Shown: positions 25,242 to 34,903 of the stretch, piece by piece
Numbering within the stretch: position 1 is the first letter of the stretch
How the letters are laid out: every line of letters begins with the position of its first letter
Origin: G963674835 sp963674835
GTDB taxonomy: Bacteria; Planctomycetota; Planctomycetia; Pirellulales; Thermoguttaceae
Length of the DNA: 64,000 nucleotides
Direction: 5' to 3'
Assembly: GCA_963674835.2 (NCBI GenBank)
Contig: CAXXKC010000003.1
Coordinates: 558,001-622,000 of the forward strand
The notes under the pieces: generated by a model
What the model was told of the DNA's origin: nothing
The model's input: the letters and a program-made list of their open reading frames with translations, nothing else
The model's database searches: none
Program-made: the position numbers and the translations under genes

Positions 25242-26504
25242 ATGGACACGGCTTCACTCGAAAGCGCGTACACCCTGGCCAAGCAGCGTTATGCCGACTT
25301 CGGCGTCGATACCGATCAGGCCCTGGCTCGCCTCCAGGGAATCGCAGTCTCGATGCACTGCTGGCAGGGGGACGACGTGGGCGGCTTCGAGACGAGCGAG
25401 GGCCTCACCGGCGGCGGTATCATGGCCACCGGCAACTATCCCGGCAAGGCCCGCACTCCCGACGAGCTCCGCGCCGACGCCGAGAAGGCCTTCAGCCTCA
25501 TCCCCGGCCGCCATCGCTTCAATCTCCACGCCATCTATCGCGAAACGGGCGGTAAACCGGTCGAGCGCAACGAGCTCGAGCCGGCCCATTTCCAGCGTTG
25601 GGCCGATTGGGCGAAGCAACTGGGAATCGGCGTCGATTTCAACCCCACCTACTTCTCGCACCCCAAGGCCGACGACGGATACACCCTGGCGCATCGCGAC
25701 CCGGACATCCGCCGCTTCTGGGTCGAGCACGGTATCGCCTGCCGCAAGATCGGCGAAGCCTTCGGCCGGCAGCTCGGCTCCCCCTGCGTGACCAACGTCT
25801 GGATTCCCGACGGCTCCAAAGACATCACCATCGACCGCGCCGGCCCCCGCGAGCTATTGTGCGAGTCGCTCGACGAGATGTTCGCTCCCGAGATCGATCG
25901 CCGCTACAATCTCGATGCGGTCGAATCCAAGCTCTTCGGCATCGGCTCGGAGACCTACGTCGTTGGTTCGCACGAGTTCTACCTGGGTTACGCGGTCCGC
26001 AACAAAAGACTCCTGTGCCTTGACGCCGGCCACTTCCATCCCACGGAGACCATTGCCGACAAAATCTCCTCCGTCCTCATGTATCTCGACGAGATCCTCC
26101 TGCACGTCAGCCGCGGCATCCGTTGGGACAGCGACCACGTGGTCATCCTCAGCGATGATCTGCGCGCCATCGCCGAAGAGATCGTCCGCAACGACTACCT
26201 CAGCCGCGTCCACATCGGGCTCGACTTCTTCGACGCCAGCATCAACCGCGTCTGCGCCTGGGTAACCGGCACCCGCGCCATGCTCAAGGCCCTGCTGCTG
26301 GCCCTGCTGGAACCGACGGCCACCCTCCGCGACCTGGAAATCCAGGGCGACTTCAGCCGGCGGCTGGCGATGCTGGAAGTCGTCAAGACGTTGCCGTTCG
26401 GCGCCGTGTGGGACCACTACTGCCTCCAGCAGAACGTGCCCGTCGGCATGGCCTGGATCGACGAGGTCCGCCGCTATGAGGCCGACGTGACCAGCAAGCG
26501 TTAA
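25242..26504 (+). CDS. rhaA: L-rhamnose isomerase
   Basis: A 420-residue enzyme that converts L-rhamnose to L-rhamnulose. The metal and substrate residues lie in WIPDGSKDITIDR, CLDAGHFHPTET, IRWDSDHVVILSDDL and IGLDFFDASINRV, all matching the RhaA family. Length is the usual 415-420. The start is supported by GGAGG six bases ahead of the ATG. First gene of the rhamnose operon; rhaT follows after 43 bases. Rhamnulokinase and aldolase are not in the window. Confidence 0.95.
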   Translation: MDTASLESAYTLAKQRYADFGVDTDQALARLQGIAVSMHCWQGDDVGGFETSEGLTGGGIMATGNYPGKARTPDELRADAEKAFSLIPGRHRFNLHAIYRETGGKPVERNELEPAHFQRWADWAKQLGIGVDFNPTYFSHPKADDGYTLAHRDPDIRRFWVEHGIACRKIGEAFGRQLGSPCVTNVWIPDGSKDITIDRAGPRELLCESLDEMFAPEIDRRYNLDAVESKLFGIGSETYVVGSHEFYLGYAVRNKRLLCLDAGHFHPTETIADKISSVLMYLDEILLHVSRGIRWDSDHVVILSDDLRAIAEEIVRNDYLSRVHIGLDFFDASINRVCAWVTGTRAMLKALLLALLEPTATLRDLEIQGDFSRRLAMLEVVKTLPFGAVWDHYCLQQNVPVGMAWIDEVRRYEADVTSKR

Positions 26505-26547
26505 CGCACGGCTCGATCGATTTGGCTATCTCCGAAAGGCTCCGTCT

Positions 26548-27675
26548 ATGGAAACAAATCCTTTTCTTGGCATTGCGTTGTACGTGTTGGGCGGCCTGGC
26601 GGGCGCGTGTTTCTACCTCCCCTTCAAACGTGTGCAGAAGTGGGCGTGGGAAAGCTACTGGATGGTCTACGCCGTTGTCGGCCTGATCGTCGTGCCCTGG
26701 GGTTTGGCCTGGATCGTCTCCCCGAACGTCATCTCGGTGCTCGGGCAGACGCCCCGCGAAACGCTCTTCTGGTGCTACCTGTTCGGTGCCATGTGGGGCG
26801 TCGGCGGTCTGACATGGGGACTCATGATCCGGTACCTGGGCGTGGGATTGGGGTTGGCCGTGGGCGCCGGTCTGTGCGCCTCCGCCGGCACGCTTATTCC
26901 CCCGCTGTTCCGTGGCGAGTTCGGTACGTTGCTGGCCGAAAACTGGGGCATCGCCACACTCGTCGGCGTGGCCATCGCCGTCCTCGGAATCGTGCTGACC
27001 GGGGCAGCCGGCATGTCCAAGGAACGCGAGTTGTCCGAAGAAGAAAAGAAGGCCTCCGTCGCCGAGTTCGACTTCACCAAGGGCATCATCGTCGCCATCT
27101 TCTCCGGAATCATGAGCGCCGGCATGGCCTTCGGGCTCGGCAGCGGTGCCGCCATCGAGAAGGCCGCCCTGGCGATCGAACCGGTCACGTCCAACGTCTG
27201 GAAAGGCATCCCGGTCCTCGTCGTGGTGCTCTTGGGCGGATTCACCGTCAACTTCCTCTGGTGCCTATTCTTGAACGTCAAGAATCGAACCGGCGGCGAC
27301 TACCTCAAGGCGGGCGCCCCGCTGGCGGCCAACATCGTCTTCGCCGGCGCCGCCGGCGCCATCTGGTGCTCGCAGTTCGCCCTCTACAAAATGGCCGACG
27401 CCAAAAGCGGCCCCGATCTGGCCTTCGCCGGGTGGACCGTGCTCATGTCGAGCATGATCATCTTCAGTACGATCCTCGGTATCTTGATGCACGAGTGGCG
27501 AGGCGTCAGCATCCGCACCAAGTCGCTTCTGGGCACAAGCCTGGTCGTTCTGGTCGGCTCGCTGTTGGTCATCGGATATGGCAACTACCTGAAAGAGCAA
27601 GGCAAGGCCACCCCGTCGCCCGCCGTGACGGTGGAGGTCGAGCTGCCCGCAGGGGCGTCCGATCCGGCCCCTTGA
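26548..27675 (+). CDS. rhaT: L-rhamnose/proton symporter RhaT
   Basis: A 375-residue membrane protein with ten hydrophobic segments in the RhaT arrangement. Characteristic pieces are LGGLAGACFYLPFKRVQKWAW near the start, GAMWGVGGLTWGLMIRYLGVG, and IMSAGMAFGLGSGAAIE. It imports L-rhamnose with protons across the cytoplasmic membrane. It lies 43 bases after rhaA and 40 bases before the NCS1 permease. The last 20 residues are a Pro/Glu-rich tail not usual in enterobacterial RhaT. Confidence 0.92.
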   Translation: METNPFLGIALYVLGGLAGACFYLPFKRVQKWAWESYWMVYAVVGLIVVPWGLAWIVSPNVISVLGQTPRETLFWCYLFGAMWGVGGLTWGLMIRYLGVGLGLAVGAGLCASAGTLIPPLFRGEFGTLLAENWGIATLVGVAIAVLGIVLTGAAGMSKERELSEEEKKASVAEFDFTKGIIVAIFSGIMSAGMAFGLGSGAAIEKAALAIEPVTSNVWKGIPVLVVVLLGGFTVNFLWCLFLNVKNRTGGDYLKAGAPLAANIVFAGAAGAIWCSQFALYKMADAKSGPDLAFAGWTVLMSSMIIFSTILGILMHEWRGVSIRTKSLLGTSLVVLVGSLLVIGYGNYLKEQGKATPSPAVTVEVELPAGASDPAP

Positions 27676-27715
27676 CGCCCCAGCCCCCGTCGATCCCTAC
27701 GCAAAGCGAACTGCG

Positions 27716-29443
27716 ATGGCCACTGTCCAGGCAACCGAGCGCGTGCTGGCCCGCCTCGATCAACTCAATGAGTTCGAGCGACAGCCGGTTACTACGGAGA
27801 GGCTGCACGGCGGTGGCTATTTCGCGGCGGTCTACTCCGGCGAGCACATCGCTGCCACCGAGTTCGTCATCGGAGCCCTGTTTGTCAATCTCGGGGCCGG
27901 CGCGTTCGACGTGCTCGCAGGGTTGCTCGTCGGCAACCTGCTGGCCGTCCTCTCTTGGGCGTGCGTCTGCGCACCGATCGCCGTCCAAACGCGTCTGACG
28001 CTCTACTGGTACCTCCGCAAGATCGGCGGCCCGGTCGTAATGATCGTCTACAACGTCCTCAATGCCGTGCTCCACTGCATTCTGGCCGGCGCCATGATCA
28101 CGGTCTCTGCGTCGGCCGTGCGTATTCCCTTCGGCGTCGCCGCCGAAACGCGTTGGTTCCCCCAGCACATCAGCTTCGTCCTGGTCGTGCTGCTGGTCGG
28201 GACGGTCGTGGTCACCTTGGCCATCCTGGGCTTTCGCCGGCTGGCGCAGTTCGCCTCCGTTTGCGCGCCGTGGATGGTGTTGATGTTCGTCGCCGGCGCC
28301 TTGATGGTGCTGCCCACGCTCGGCCCCCTCCGCAGCTTCGGCGACTTCTGGGAGATTGCACGCACGCAGATCTGGACCGGCTCCTCCACTGCCCATGGCA
28401 CCGGAATCGGCTTCTGGCACGTTGCCGCTTTCGCCTGGATCTGCAACCTGGCCACGCACATCGGGCTGTCCGACATGGCGCTGCTGCGCTACGCCCGCCG
28501 CGCATCGTACGGGCTCTATTCGGCCTTCGGCATGTACCTGGGCCATTACCTCTCGTGGATCTGCGCCGGCATCATGGGCGCGGCGGCCGCCCTGGCGATG
28601 AACCGCCCGCTGAGTCAGCTCGATTCGGGCGGCATCGCATTCAACGCGCTGGGGGCCGTCGGCGCGCTCTGCGTCGTCATCGCCGGCTGGACGACCGCCA
28701 ATCCCACACTCTACCGCGCCGGATTGGCCCTCCAGGCGGTGACTCCCGGCTGGAGCCGTTGGCGCGTGACGCTTGCTGTCGGCGCCGCCACCACGCTGGT
28801 CGCCTGTTTCCCGTTCGTCTTCGGAAGCCTCCTCGGCTTCGTGAGCTTGTACGGGCTGCTCCTGATGCCCGTGGGAACGATCGTCGTCGTCGAACACTGG
28901 CTGTTCCCCCGCATCGGGCTCACGCGCTACTGGTCGTCGCGCAACGGTCTGGCCGTTAACTGGCCGGCCCTGGTCGCCTGGGGTGTGGCCCTCGTGGCCG
29001 CGCTGATCTGCTGGACCACCGGCATCCTGCACGAGTTCTTTCTCGCCTTGCCCGCCTGGATTCTGACCGCCGTCGTTTACATCGCCCTTGCCGCGATTGC
29101 CGGAGCGCGCCGCTCTGCCGATGATCACCAGCACGAAGCCGACCCGGGCGAGCAAACGGTCCCCGCTCACTCGCCGCCGACCGCTTCAACCGTTACCTCC
29201 GCCGCAAGCCGCGACATCGTCCTCTACGTGTCGGGCGTCACGGCACTTGTCTGTCTTAGTCTGTGCTTAGTGCTACCGCTGTTCGTATTCGTTTCCAGCT
29301 ACGCCGGTGCCGACGTCTTCCGAGCCAACCGACTGGCGCTCGGCAAGTTTCTCATCTGGATCACGTTGCTGTATTTCGTCAACGCCACCATCTGGGTGAG
29401 CAAGTGGGAACAGCGCCGAAAGCAAGTGGAACAAGGAGTCTGA
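27716..29443 (+). CDS. NCS1-type purine/cytosine permease-like transporter
   Basis: A 575-residue membrane protein with about twelve transmembrane segments, plus two after a long Ala/Thr linker near residues 470-500 (last segments ISGV...LVLPLFVFV and FLIWITLLYFVNAT). Similarity in style is to nucleobase:cation symporters (SDMALLRYARRASYGLYS; GVTP-like ALQAVTPGWSRWRVT). It lies between rhaT and the rhamnosidase, which is an unexpected place for a nucleobase carrier, so the substrate may be a rhamnose-linked compound. The stop is 3 bases before the rhamnosidase ATG. Confidence 0.72.
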   Translation: MATVQATERVLARLDQLNEFERQPVTTERLHGGGYFAAVYSGEHIAATEFVIGALFVNLGAGAFDVLAGLLVGNLLAVLSWACVCAPIAVQTRLTLYWYLRKIGGPVVMIVYNVLNAVLHCILAGAMITVSASAVRIPFGVAAETRWFPQHISFVLVVLLVGTVVVTLAILGFRRLAQFASVCAPWMVLMFVAGALMVLPTLGPLRSFGDFWEIARTQIWTGSSTAHGTGIGFWHVAAFAWICNLATHIGLSDMALLRYARRASYGLYSAFGMYLGHYLSWICAGIMGAAAALAMNRPLSQLDSGGIAFNALGAVGALCVVIAGWTTANPTLYRAGLALQAVTPGWSRWRVTLAVGAATTLVACFPFVFGSLLGFVSLYGLLLMPVGTIVVVEHWLFPRIGLTRYWSSRNGLAVNWPALVAWGVALVAALICWTTGILHEFFLALPAWILTAVVYIALAAIAGARRSADDHQHEADPGEQTVPAHSPPTASTVTSAASRDIVLYVSGVTALVCLSLCLVLPLFVFVSSYAGADVFRANRLALGKFLIWITLLYFVNATIWVSKWEQRRKQVEQGV

Positions 29444-29445
29444 TC

Positions 29446-32400
29446 ATGTCGCGTCCCTCGATGTTGCTGGCCGTTTTCGGAATCTGCCTGGCGTGCGTCA
29501 CGGCCGTCGCCGCCGATTCGCCCGAGCCAAGCCCGGCCAAGGCCGACTACCTTCGCTGTGAATATCGGGTCGATCCGTTGGGGATCGGTGTGCTCGTGCC
29601 CCGTCTCTCCTGGCTCATGCAGGACGCCCGCCGCGGCGCCGCCCAAACGGCGTACCAAATCCTCGTCGCCGACAACCCGGAAGACCTGGCGGCCAATAAG
29701 GGAAACCTCTGGGACAGCGGCAAGGTCGACTCCAGCGACTCGGCCCAAATCCAGTACGCCGGCAAACCGCTCGGATCGCGAACGCGCTGCCACTGGAAGG
29801 TCCGCCTGTGGGACGCCGACGGAAAGGCGACCGCCTACAGCAGCCCGGCCCTCTGGACGATGGGCCTGCTCGACCCCAAGGACGTCCAGGCCAAATGGAT
29901 CGGTCTCCAGGGACCCATGCTTCACCCCGCCAAGGGCGGCGCATTCGATCTGAAGGGTTCCTCCTGGGTCTGGTTCGACGAAAAAGGCCCGTCTCCGCAG
30001 CAGTCGGCTCCAAAAGGCGTTCGATTCTTCCGCGGCACGGTGACCGTACCGCAAGACCGTCGCATGGTCTCCGCCCGCTTCCTCATCGCCGCCGACGATA
30101 CCTTCGAGCTCTACGTCAACGGCCGCCCGGCTGGCCGCGGCGGCGGATGGAAGCAGCCGCAGATGGTCGATATCACCAACCACTTGAATCTCACCAAGAA
30201 CACGCTGGCCATCGAGGTCACCAACGGGGCCCCCGGCCCGGCAGGCCTGGTCGGCAAGCTCCGAATCGACTTCGACCGCGGCGAACCGCTCATCGTGCGG
30301 ATCGACAACTCCTGGAAGGCCACCGACAAGCAAATCGCAAGCTGGCAGCATTCCAAGGTCGATGCTTCCGCCTGGCCCGCCGTCAAGACCATTGCCAAAC
30401 TCGGCGACAATCCCTGGGGCGAGATCGGCAATGCCGCGGTTGACGTGCTCGGCTGCCCGCAGTTTCGCAAGGAGTTCACCGTCGCGCAGCCGATTCGCCG
30501 CGCGACCGTCTACGCCAGCGCCCTCGGCGTGTATCGGCTCCACATCAACGGCCGCCCGGTCGGCAACGACTACTTCACGCCCGACTGGTCCGACTACAAC
30601 ATCCGCGTATATTACGACACCTACGATGTGACCGACCTCGTTCGCGCCAACGGCGCCAATGCCATCGGCGGCACCCTGGCGGCCGGCTGGTACGCCGGTG
30701 CGATCGGCTGGCAGAGCCGCCGGTTCAATTACGGCACCGAGCCCAAGCTCTGGGCGCAACTGGAGATCGAACTGGCCGACGGCACGCGCCAGATCGTAAC
30801 CACCGACGGCTCGTGGAAGACCGCGTTCGGCCCCTGCGTCGAGGCCGAGTTCCTCGCCGGCGAATACTACGATGCTCGCCTGGAGATCCCAGGCTGGTGC
30901 GAGCCGGCATTTCACGACGCCGATTGGAAACCGGTCGCCGTGACCGACGCGATCAAGGCGAAGCTCCAAGCCTTCCCAGGCGTCCCGGTCCAGGAAACCG
31001 GCGTGCTCCATCCGATCGCCATCACCGAACCCGTACCGGGCACTTTCATCTTCGACATGGGCCAGAACTTCGCCGGCTTCGCCCGACTGAAAGCTCAGGG
31101 CCCCAAAGGCACGAAGGTCGTCCTTCGATTCGCCGAGATGCTGAATCCCGACGGCACTATGTACACGACCAATCTCCGCGGTGCCCGGGCTACCGACACC
31201 TACATTCTCAAGGGCGAAGGCGAAGAAGTCTGGCAGCCGTATTTCACCTTCCACGGCTTCCGCTACGTGGAAGTGACCGGCTATCCCGGCCGCCCGACGA
31301 AAGACGCCATCACGGGCATCGCCATCAACTCGGCCACACCGCTGGTCGGCTCGTTCCAGTGCTCCAACCCCATGGTCAACCAGCTCTATAGCAACATCGT
31401 CTGGACGCAACGGGCCAACTTCATCTCCGTCCCCACCGACTGCCCCCAGCGCGACGAACGGTTGGGCTGGACCGGCGATGCCGAAGTCTTCATCCGTGCG
31501 GCAACCTACAACGCCGACACGGCCGCCTTCTACACCAAGTGGCTCGTCGATCTCGACGACGCGCAGATGCCCGACGGTGCCTTCACGCACATCGCTCCGG
31601 CCGTCCTCGGTCTCGGGGGTGGTGCAGCCGCCTGGGCCGACGCAGGCACCATTTGCCCCTGGACCGTCCACTGGGTCTACAACGACTCGCGCGTCCTACA
31701 GCAACATTTCGATTCCATGGTCCGCTGGGTCGACTACTGCAAGCAACACAGCAAGGATCTGCTGCGTCCCGCTGAAGGCTTCGGCGATTGGCTGTCGATC
31801 AAGGCCGATACGCCCAAGGACGTTCTAGCCACGGCCTACTTCGCCTACAGCACCCAGCTCACGGCCAAGACGGCCCGCGAGCTGGGCAAGACCGAAGAGG
31901 CCGATCAACTCGACGCCTTGGCCGAACAGATCAAAGCTGCGTTCAACAAGGCCTATGTCAACCCCGACGGGCGCATCAAGGGCAACACGCAGACCGTCTA
32001 CGTGCTCGCCCTGTGGTTCAACCTCCTGCCCAAAGACAAGCGTGCGGCGGCCGAGCGCTATCTGGCTGAAGATATCCAGAAACGCGACATGCACCTTTCG
32101 ACCGGCTTCATCGGAACGGCCTACCTGATGCCCACCCTCGCATCGATCCGCCGCGACGACATCGCATACCGGCTGCTGCTCAACGACACGTTCCCGTCCT
32201 GGGGCTACTCCATCAAGCACGGGGCAACCAGCATCTGGGAGCGGTGGGACGGCTGGACGGCCGAGAAGGGGTTCCAGGACCCGGGAATGAACTCCTTCGC
32301 CCATTATTCCTTCGGTGCCGTCGCCCGGTGGATGTTCCAAACCGTCGCCGGCATCGACACCGACGGGCCGGGCTTCAAGCGGCTCGTGATTCGGCCGGAG

Positions 32401-32679
32401 CCGGGCCAAGGACTCTCGTGGGTTAAGGCCAGCTACGGATCGCTCCACGGAACGATCGCCACCGAGTGGAAGACCGGCGATCAGGGGCTTTCATTCGCCG
32501 TGATCATCCCGGCCAATACGGTCGCCACGGTCTACTTGCCGGCTGCCGACCCCCAACGAGTGGCCGAGGGCGATCAGCCCGCCAGCAAGGCCCCAGGCGT
32601 TAAGTTCCTCCGTGCCGAACCAAACAAGGCCGTCTACGAATTGGGCGCCGGCCAATACCAGTTCACCGTGCCGAAGTAA
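29446..32679 (+). CDS. exported alpha-L-rhamnosidase (GH78)
   Basis: A 1077-residue protein. A signal peptide (MLLAVFGICLACVTAVAA) comes first, then the N-terminal beta domains (LRCEYRVDPLGIGVLVPRLS at the start of the fold), and the six-hairpin catalytic barrel. The GH78 active-site motif PTDCPQRDERLGWTGDAEVF (about residue 663) and the later SIWERWDGW motif are present, carrying the general acid and base. It hydrolyses terminal alpha-L-rhamnose from plant or algal glycans outside the cytoplasm, feeding RhaT and RhaA. Last gene of the operon. Confidence 0.94.
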   Translation: MSRPSMLLAVFGICLACVTAVAADSPEPSPAKADYLRCEYRVDPLGIGVLVPRLSWLMQDARRGAAQTAYQILVADNPEDLAANKGNLWDSGKVDSSDSAQIQYAGKPLGSRTRCHWKVRLWDADGKATAYSSPALWTMGLLDPKDVQAKWIGLQGPMLHPAKGGAFDLKGSSWVWFDEKGPSPQQSAPKGVRFFRGTVTVPQDRRMVSARFLIAADDTFELYVNGRPAGRGGGWKQPQMVDITNHLNLTKNTLAIEVTNGAPGPAGLVGKLRIDFDRGEPLIVRIDNSWKATDKQIASWQHSKVDASAWPAVKTIAKLGDNPWGEIGNAAVDVLGCPQFRKEFTVAQPIRRATVYASALGVYRLHINGRPVGNDYFTPDWSDYNIRVYYDTYDVTDLVRANGANAIGGTLAAGWYAGAIGWQSRRFNYGTEPKLWAQLEIELADGTRQIVTTDGSWKTAFGPCVEAEFLAGEYYDARLEIPGWCEPAFHDADWKPVAVTDAIKAKLQAFPGVPVQETGVLHPIAITEPVPGTFIFDMGQNFAGFARLKAQGPKGTKVVLRFAEMLNPDGTMYTTNLRGARATDTYILKGEGEEVWQPYFTFHGFRYVEVTGYPGRPTKDAITGIAINSATPLVGSFQCSNPMVNQLYSNIVWTQRANFISVPTDCPQRDERLGWTGDAEVFIRAATYNADTAAFYTKWLVDLDDAQMPDGAFTHIAPAVLGLGGGAAAWADAGTICPWTVHWVYNDSRVLQQHFDSMVRWVDYCKQHSKDLLRPAEGFGDWLSIKADTPKDVLATAYFAYSTQLTAKTARELGKTEEADQLDALAEQIKAAFNKAYVNPDGRIKGNTQTVYVLALWFNLLPKDKRAAAERYLAEDIQKRDMHLSTGFIGTAYLMPTLASIRRDDIAYRLLLNDTFPSWGYSIKHGATSIWERWDGWTAEKGFQDPGMNSFAHYSFGAVARWMFQTVAGIDTDGPGFKRLVIRPEPGQGLSWVKASYGSLHGTIATEWKTGDQGLSFAVIIPANTVATVYLPAADPQRVAEGDQPASKAPGVKFLRAEPNKAVYELGAGQYQFTVPK

Positions 32680-32683
32680 TCGG

Positions 32684-32705
32684 CAGTCGGATCACAAACC
32701 GACTG
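32684..32705 (+). terminator. hairpin after the rhamnosidase
   Basis: CAGTCGG-N8-CCGACTG, a perfect 7-bp stem four bases after the stop codon of the last rhamnose gene. A U-rich tail is missing (TCTTACG follows), so it may act as a stabilising 3' hairpin. Confidence 0.5.
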
Positions 32706-32991
32706 TCTTACGTACATATCTAGTGGGCAGCACATTACATACGTCCGAAGAGGGTGGCACTTTGACCTAGCGCGGCGCCGCCATGGAACCCAATGACGCC
32801 CACATATTCAGTCGGGCAATCAACCGACTATTGGCGGGGTCGGCGAGCCGACAGCAGTGAGTACAATAGTGCGCTGCTGATTGAGTCTCGGTTCGCCGGG
32901 AATCTATGCTATTGTTCTGGGATGGGTGTGTTGGCGATGGCCGACATCGCCACGGGCCGCACGATTGCGGTGGCTTCTGAGAACTTGAATT
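32706..32991. other. gene-free stretch with two more GTCGG/CCGAC hairpins
   Basis: Contains AGTCGG-N8-CCGACT at 32810-32829 and GTCGG-CGAG-CCGAC at 32839-32852, echoing the hairpin at 32684-32705. No gene is recognised. The promoter of the 32992 gene should be here. Confidence 0.4.
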
Positions 32992-34020
32992 GTGGACGGC
33001 TTTCTCTGGCTGGTTTCAGCCCTTGCTCTGTTGACCTTGGTTCTGCATCTGGCGGCTCGCCTATGGTACACGCCACGAGCCAGTTGGATGTTCGATCGGC
33101 TCCCCTGGTTACCGACGGCCTGGTATGAGCCGCTGGACGAAGGCGAGCCGGTAGAGTTCTTCGCCGACGACGGCGCGAGGCTGCGGGGAAGCTATCTCGC
33201 CAGCCACACCCCCGAGCGTCAGGGAATCATCGTCTTCTGCCACGAGCTCAACGGCGATCGCTGGAACGTGCGCCCCTATGCCCAGCAACTGTTGCGGCAA
33301 GGGTTCGACGTCCTCACGTTCGATTTCCGCAACCACGGCACGAGCGATCGCACATCCGGCTACGAACCGACTCCCTGGGTCACAACGCTCGACATGGCCG
33401 ACGTCGCCGCCGCGATCCGTTTCCTCATGACCATGCCCGACTCCGATCCCCAAGGGGTCGGCCTCCTCGGTGTCGGTAAGGGCGCGGCCGTCGCCACCTG
33501 CGTTGCCTCCGTCGATTCGCGGGTTCGCGTCCTCGTGGCCGAAGGCCTCTACTCAACGCGCCCCTTCGCCGCCCGCCTTTGCGCCCGCCTGGCCGGCGTA
33601 CCTTGGCTCATGAGAATCGGTGCCCGGCTGGTGCGGCTGATGGACGCTTGGGTTCGCTTTGTTCTCGGTCGGCGACGCGGATACCACTTCATCGACGTCG
33701 ACCGGGCCGCCCGCCGCGTCGGCCAACCGGTCCTGCTCATCCACGGCCGCCACGACCGCTACGTCCCCTTGGCCTGGATCCAGTGGCTGCAGCGGCGAAT
33801 GCCCCCCGGCACGCGGCTTTGGGTTGTCGAGGGGGCTCAGCAGGCAACGGCCGTCGAAGCGGCCAAGCAGCATCACTGCGCCTCGGTGGCCCGCTTCTTC
33901 CATCGCCAGGTCGCTTCCGAACCGGCAGCACCGGCACAAAACGGCTTAAGCCTCGTGCAACCTCCGCAGCCCGCCAGGCCTCCATCCGGCGGCGCAACTC
34001 CGGCCTTGCCTTCAGCCTGA
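32992..34020 (+). CDS. membrane-anchored alpha/beta-hydrolase-fold protein lacking the catalytic serine
   Basis: A 342-residue protein starting at a GTG. An N-terminal hydrophobic helix (FLWLVSALALLTLVLHLAARL) anchors it. The hydrolase fold is clear (GIIVFCHELNGDRWNV, LTFDFRNHGTSD, HGRHDRYVPL). At the nucleophile elbow, where GxSxG is expected, the sequence is GVGKG, so serine is absent, and no histidine follows the acid motif in the usual place (VEGAQQATAV). It may be a non-enzymatic member or use another chemistry. The C-terminal 30 residues are Pro-rich. Confidence 0.75.
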   Translation: MDGFLWLVSALALLTLVLHLAARLWYTPRASWMFDRLPWLPTAWYEPLDEGEPVEFFADDGARLRGSYLASHTPERQGIIVFCHELNGDRWNVRPYAQQLLRQGFDVLTFDFRNHGTSDRTSGYEPTPWVTTLDMADVAAAIRFLMTMPDSDPQGVGLLGVGKGAAVATCVASVDSRVRVLVAEGLYSTRPFAARLCARLAGVPWLMRIGARLVRLMDAWVRFVLGRRRGYHFIDVDRAARRVGQPVLLIHGRHDRYVPLAWIQWLQRRMPPGTRLWVVEGAQQATAVEAAKQHHCASVARFFHRQVASEPAAPAQNGLSLVQPPQPARPPSGGATPALPSA

Positions 34021-34042
34021 TCCGCCCAAGAGGTCCTCGGCC

Positions 34043-34903
34043 TTATTTCCTCCGGAACGCCACCTCCATCAGGTCGCCATCGAACGCTTCAGGAACCCGA
34101 CCTTCCGAGGCGTACACGTACAGCGCCGCCAGGATGATCGAGTGCACGGCCGACGACACCAGGCCGACGCCCACCAGAAGCACCACTAGCAAGCCGAAAC
34201 CGAGGACCGCCAGAACCAGGTTGCCCGAGCTGACGCCGAACGCGGCGAGAAGCCCGGCAAGAACCAAGGGCACCAGGGCGACCAGCGTGACCAGGAAGAA
34301 GACGAAGCCAACCCCGAAATTGGCCCCCAAAGCCTCTCCCCACGTTCGTTTCAGGATCGCCAGCGATCGTTTGAACGCCTCGACCGGCCCTTGTCGCTCG
34401 ACCACAAGCACGGGAACGACGAAGTAGGTCATGATCGACCACGTTGCCCCCAATAGGCTCACCACGAGCTGGCCGACCTTCTCCGAACGCGACTCGATCA
34501 CTTTCAACAATAGGCCGACCGTAGCGCTGACCAGCGCCCATCCCAGGATCTGCGGCAAGCACGACGACGCTGCATGAAATCCGTCGGCCAGGGTCGGATT
34601 GGCTCCTTTCAGCCGGATGATCGCGCAGGCGACCAGCGCGGCATTGAAGTACAGAATCACGAAGTAGTTTACGAAGTAGAACGCGAACAGAATGGCATAG
34701 GCCACCGGATCGTTGGGCACGCGGCCTTCTTCCAACACGATATTCGCGTAGGGGCTGTTCCACAGCGGCAGGACAAAACTGGCCAACACGGCCAGGCACG
34801 CCAGCCCACTGATCGTTGGAAACACCAGCAGTTCCTTGTCCAGCCACAGCACACGAAAACTCTGCTTGACGAGTTCCCAGCCCGTTGCAAAACGATCGAA
34901 CAT
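34043..34903 (-). CDS. multi-pass membrane protein, DUF6159-like
   Basis: A 286-residue protein with six hydrophobic segments. The N-terminal sequence GWELVKQSFRVLWLDKELLVFP is characteristic of a family (DUF6159 as I recall) found in several phyla. A motif VPVLVVERQGPVEAFKRSLA precedes the second half. Function unknown; it probably resides in the cytoplasmic membrane. It converges on the 32992 gene with 22 bases between stops. Confidence 0.75.
   Translation of the reverse strand: MFDRFATGWELVKQSFRVLWLDKELLVFPTISGLACLAVLASFVLPLWNSPYANIVLEEGRVPNDPVAYAILFAFYFVNYFVILYFNAALVACAIIRLKGANPTLADGFHAASSCLPQILGWALVSATVGLLLKVIESRSEKVGQLVVSLLGATWSIMTYFVVPVLVVERQGPVEAFKRSLAILKRTWGEALGANFGVGFVFFLVTLVALVPLVLAGLLAAFGVSSGNLVLAVLGFGLLVVLLVGVGLVSSAVHSIILAALYVYASEGRVPEAFDGDLMEVAFRRK

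Noticed and set aside
27569..29170. 533-codon antisense frame over the NCS1-type permease
   Set aside because: Shadow of the permease; no motif and atypical composition.
32755..32770. TGGCAC as a sigma-54 -24 element
   Set aside because: No TTGC at the right distance; same for other isolated TGGCAC occurrences, unlike the amt site.
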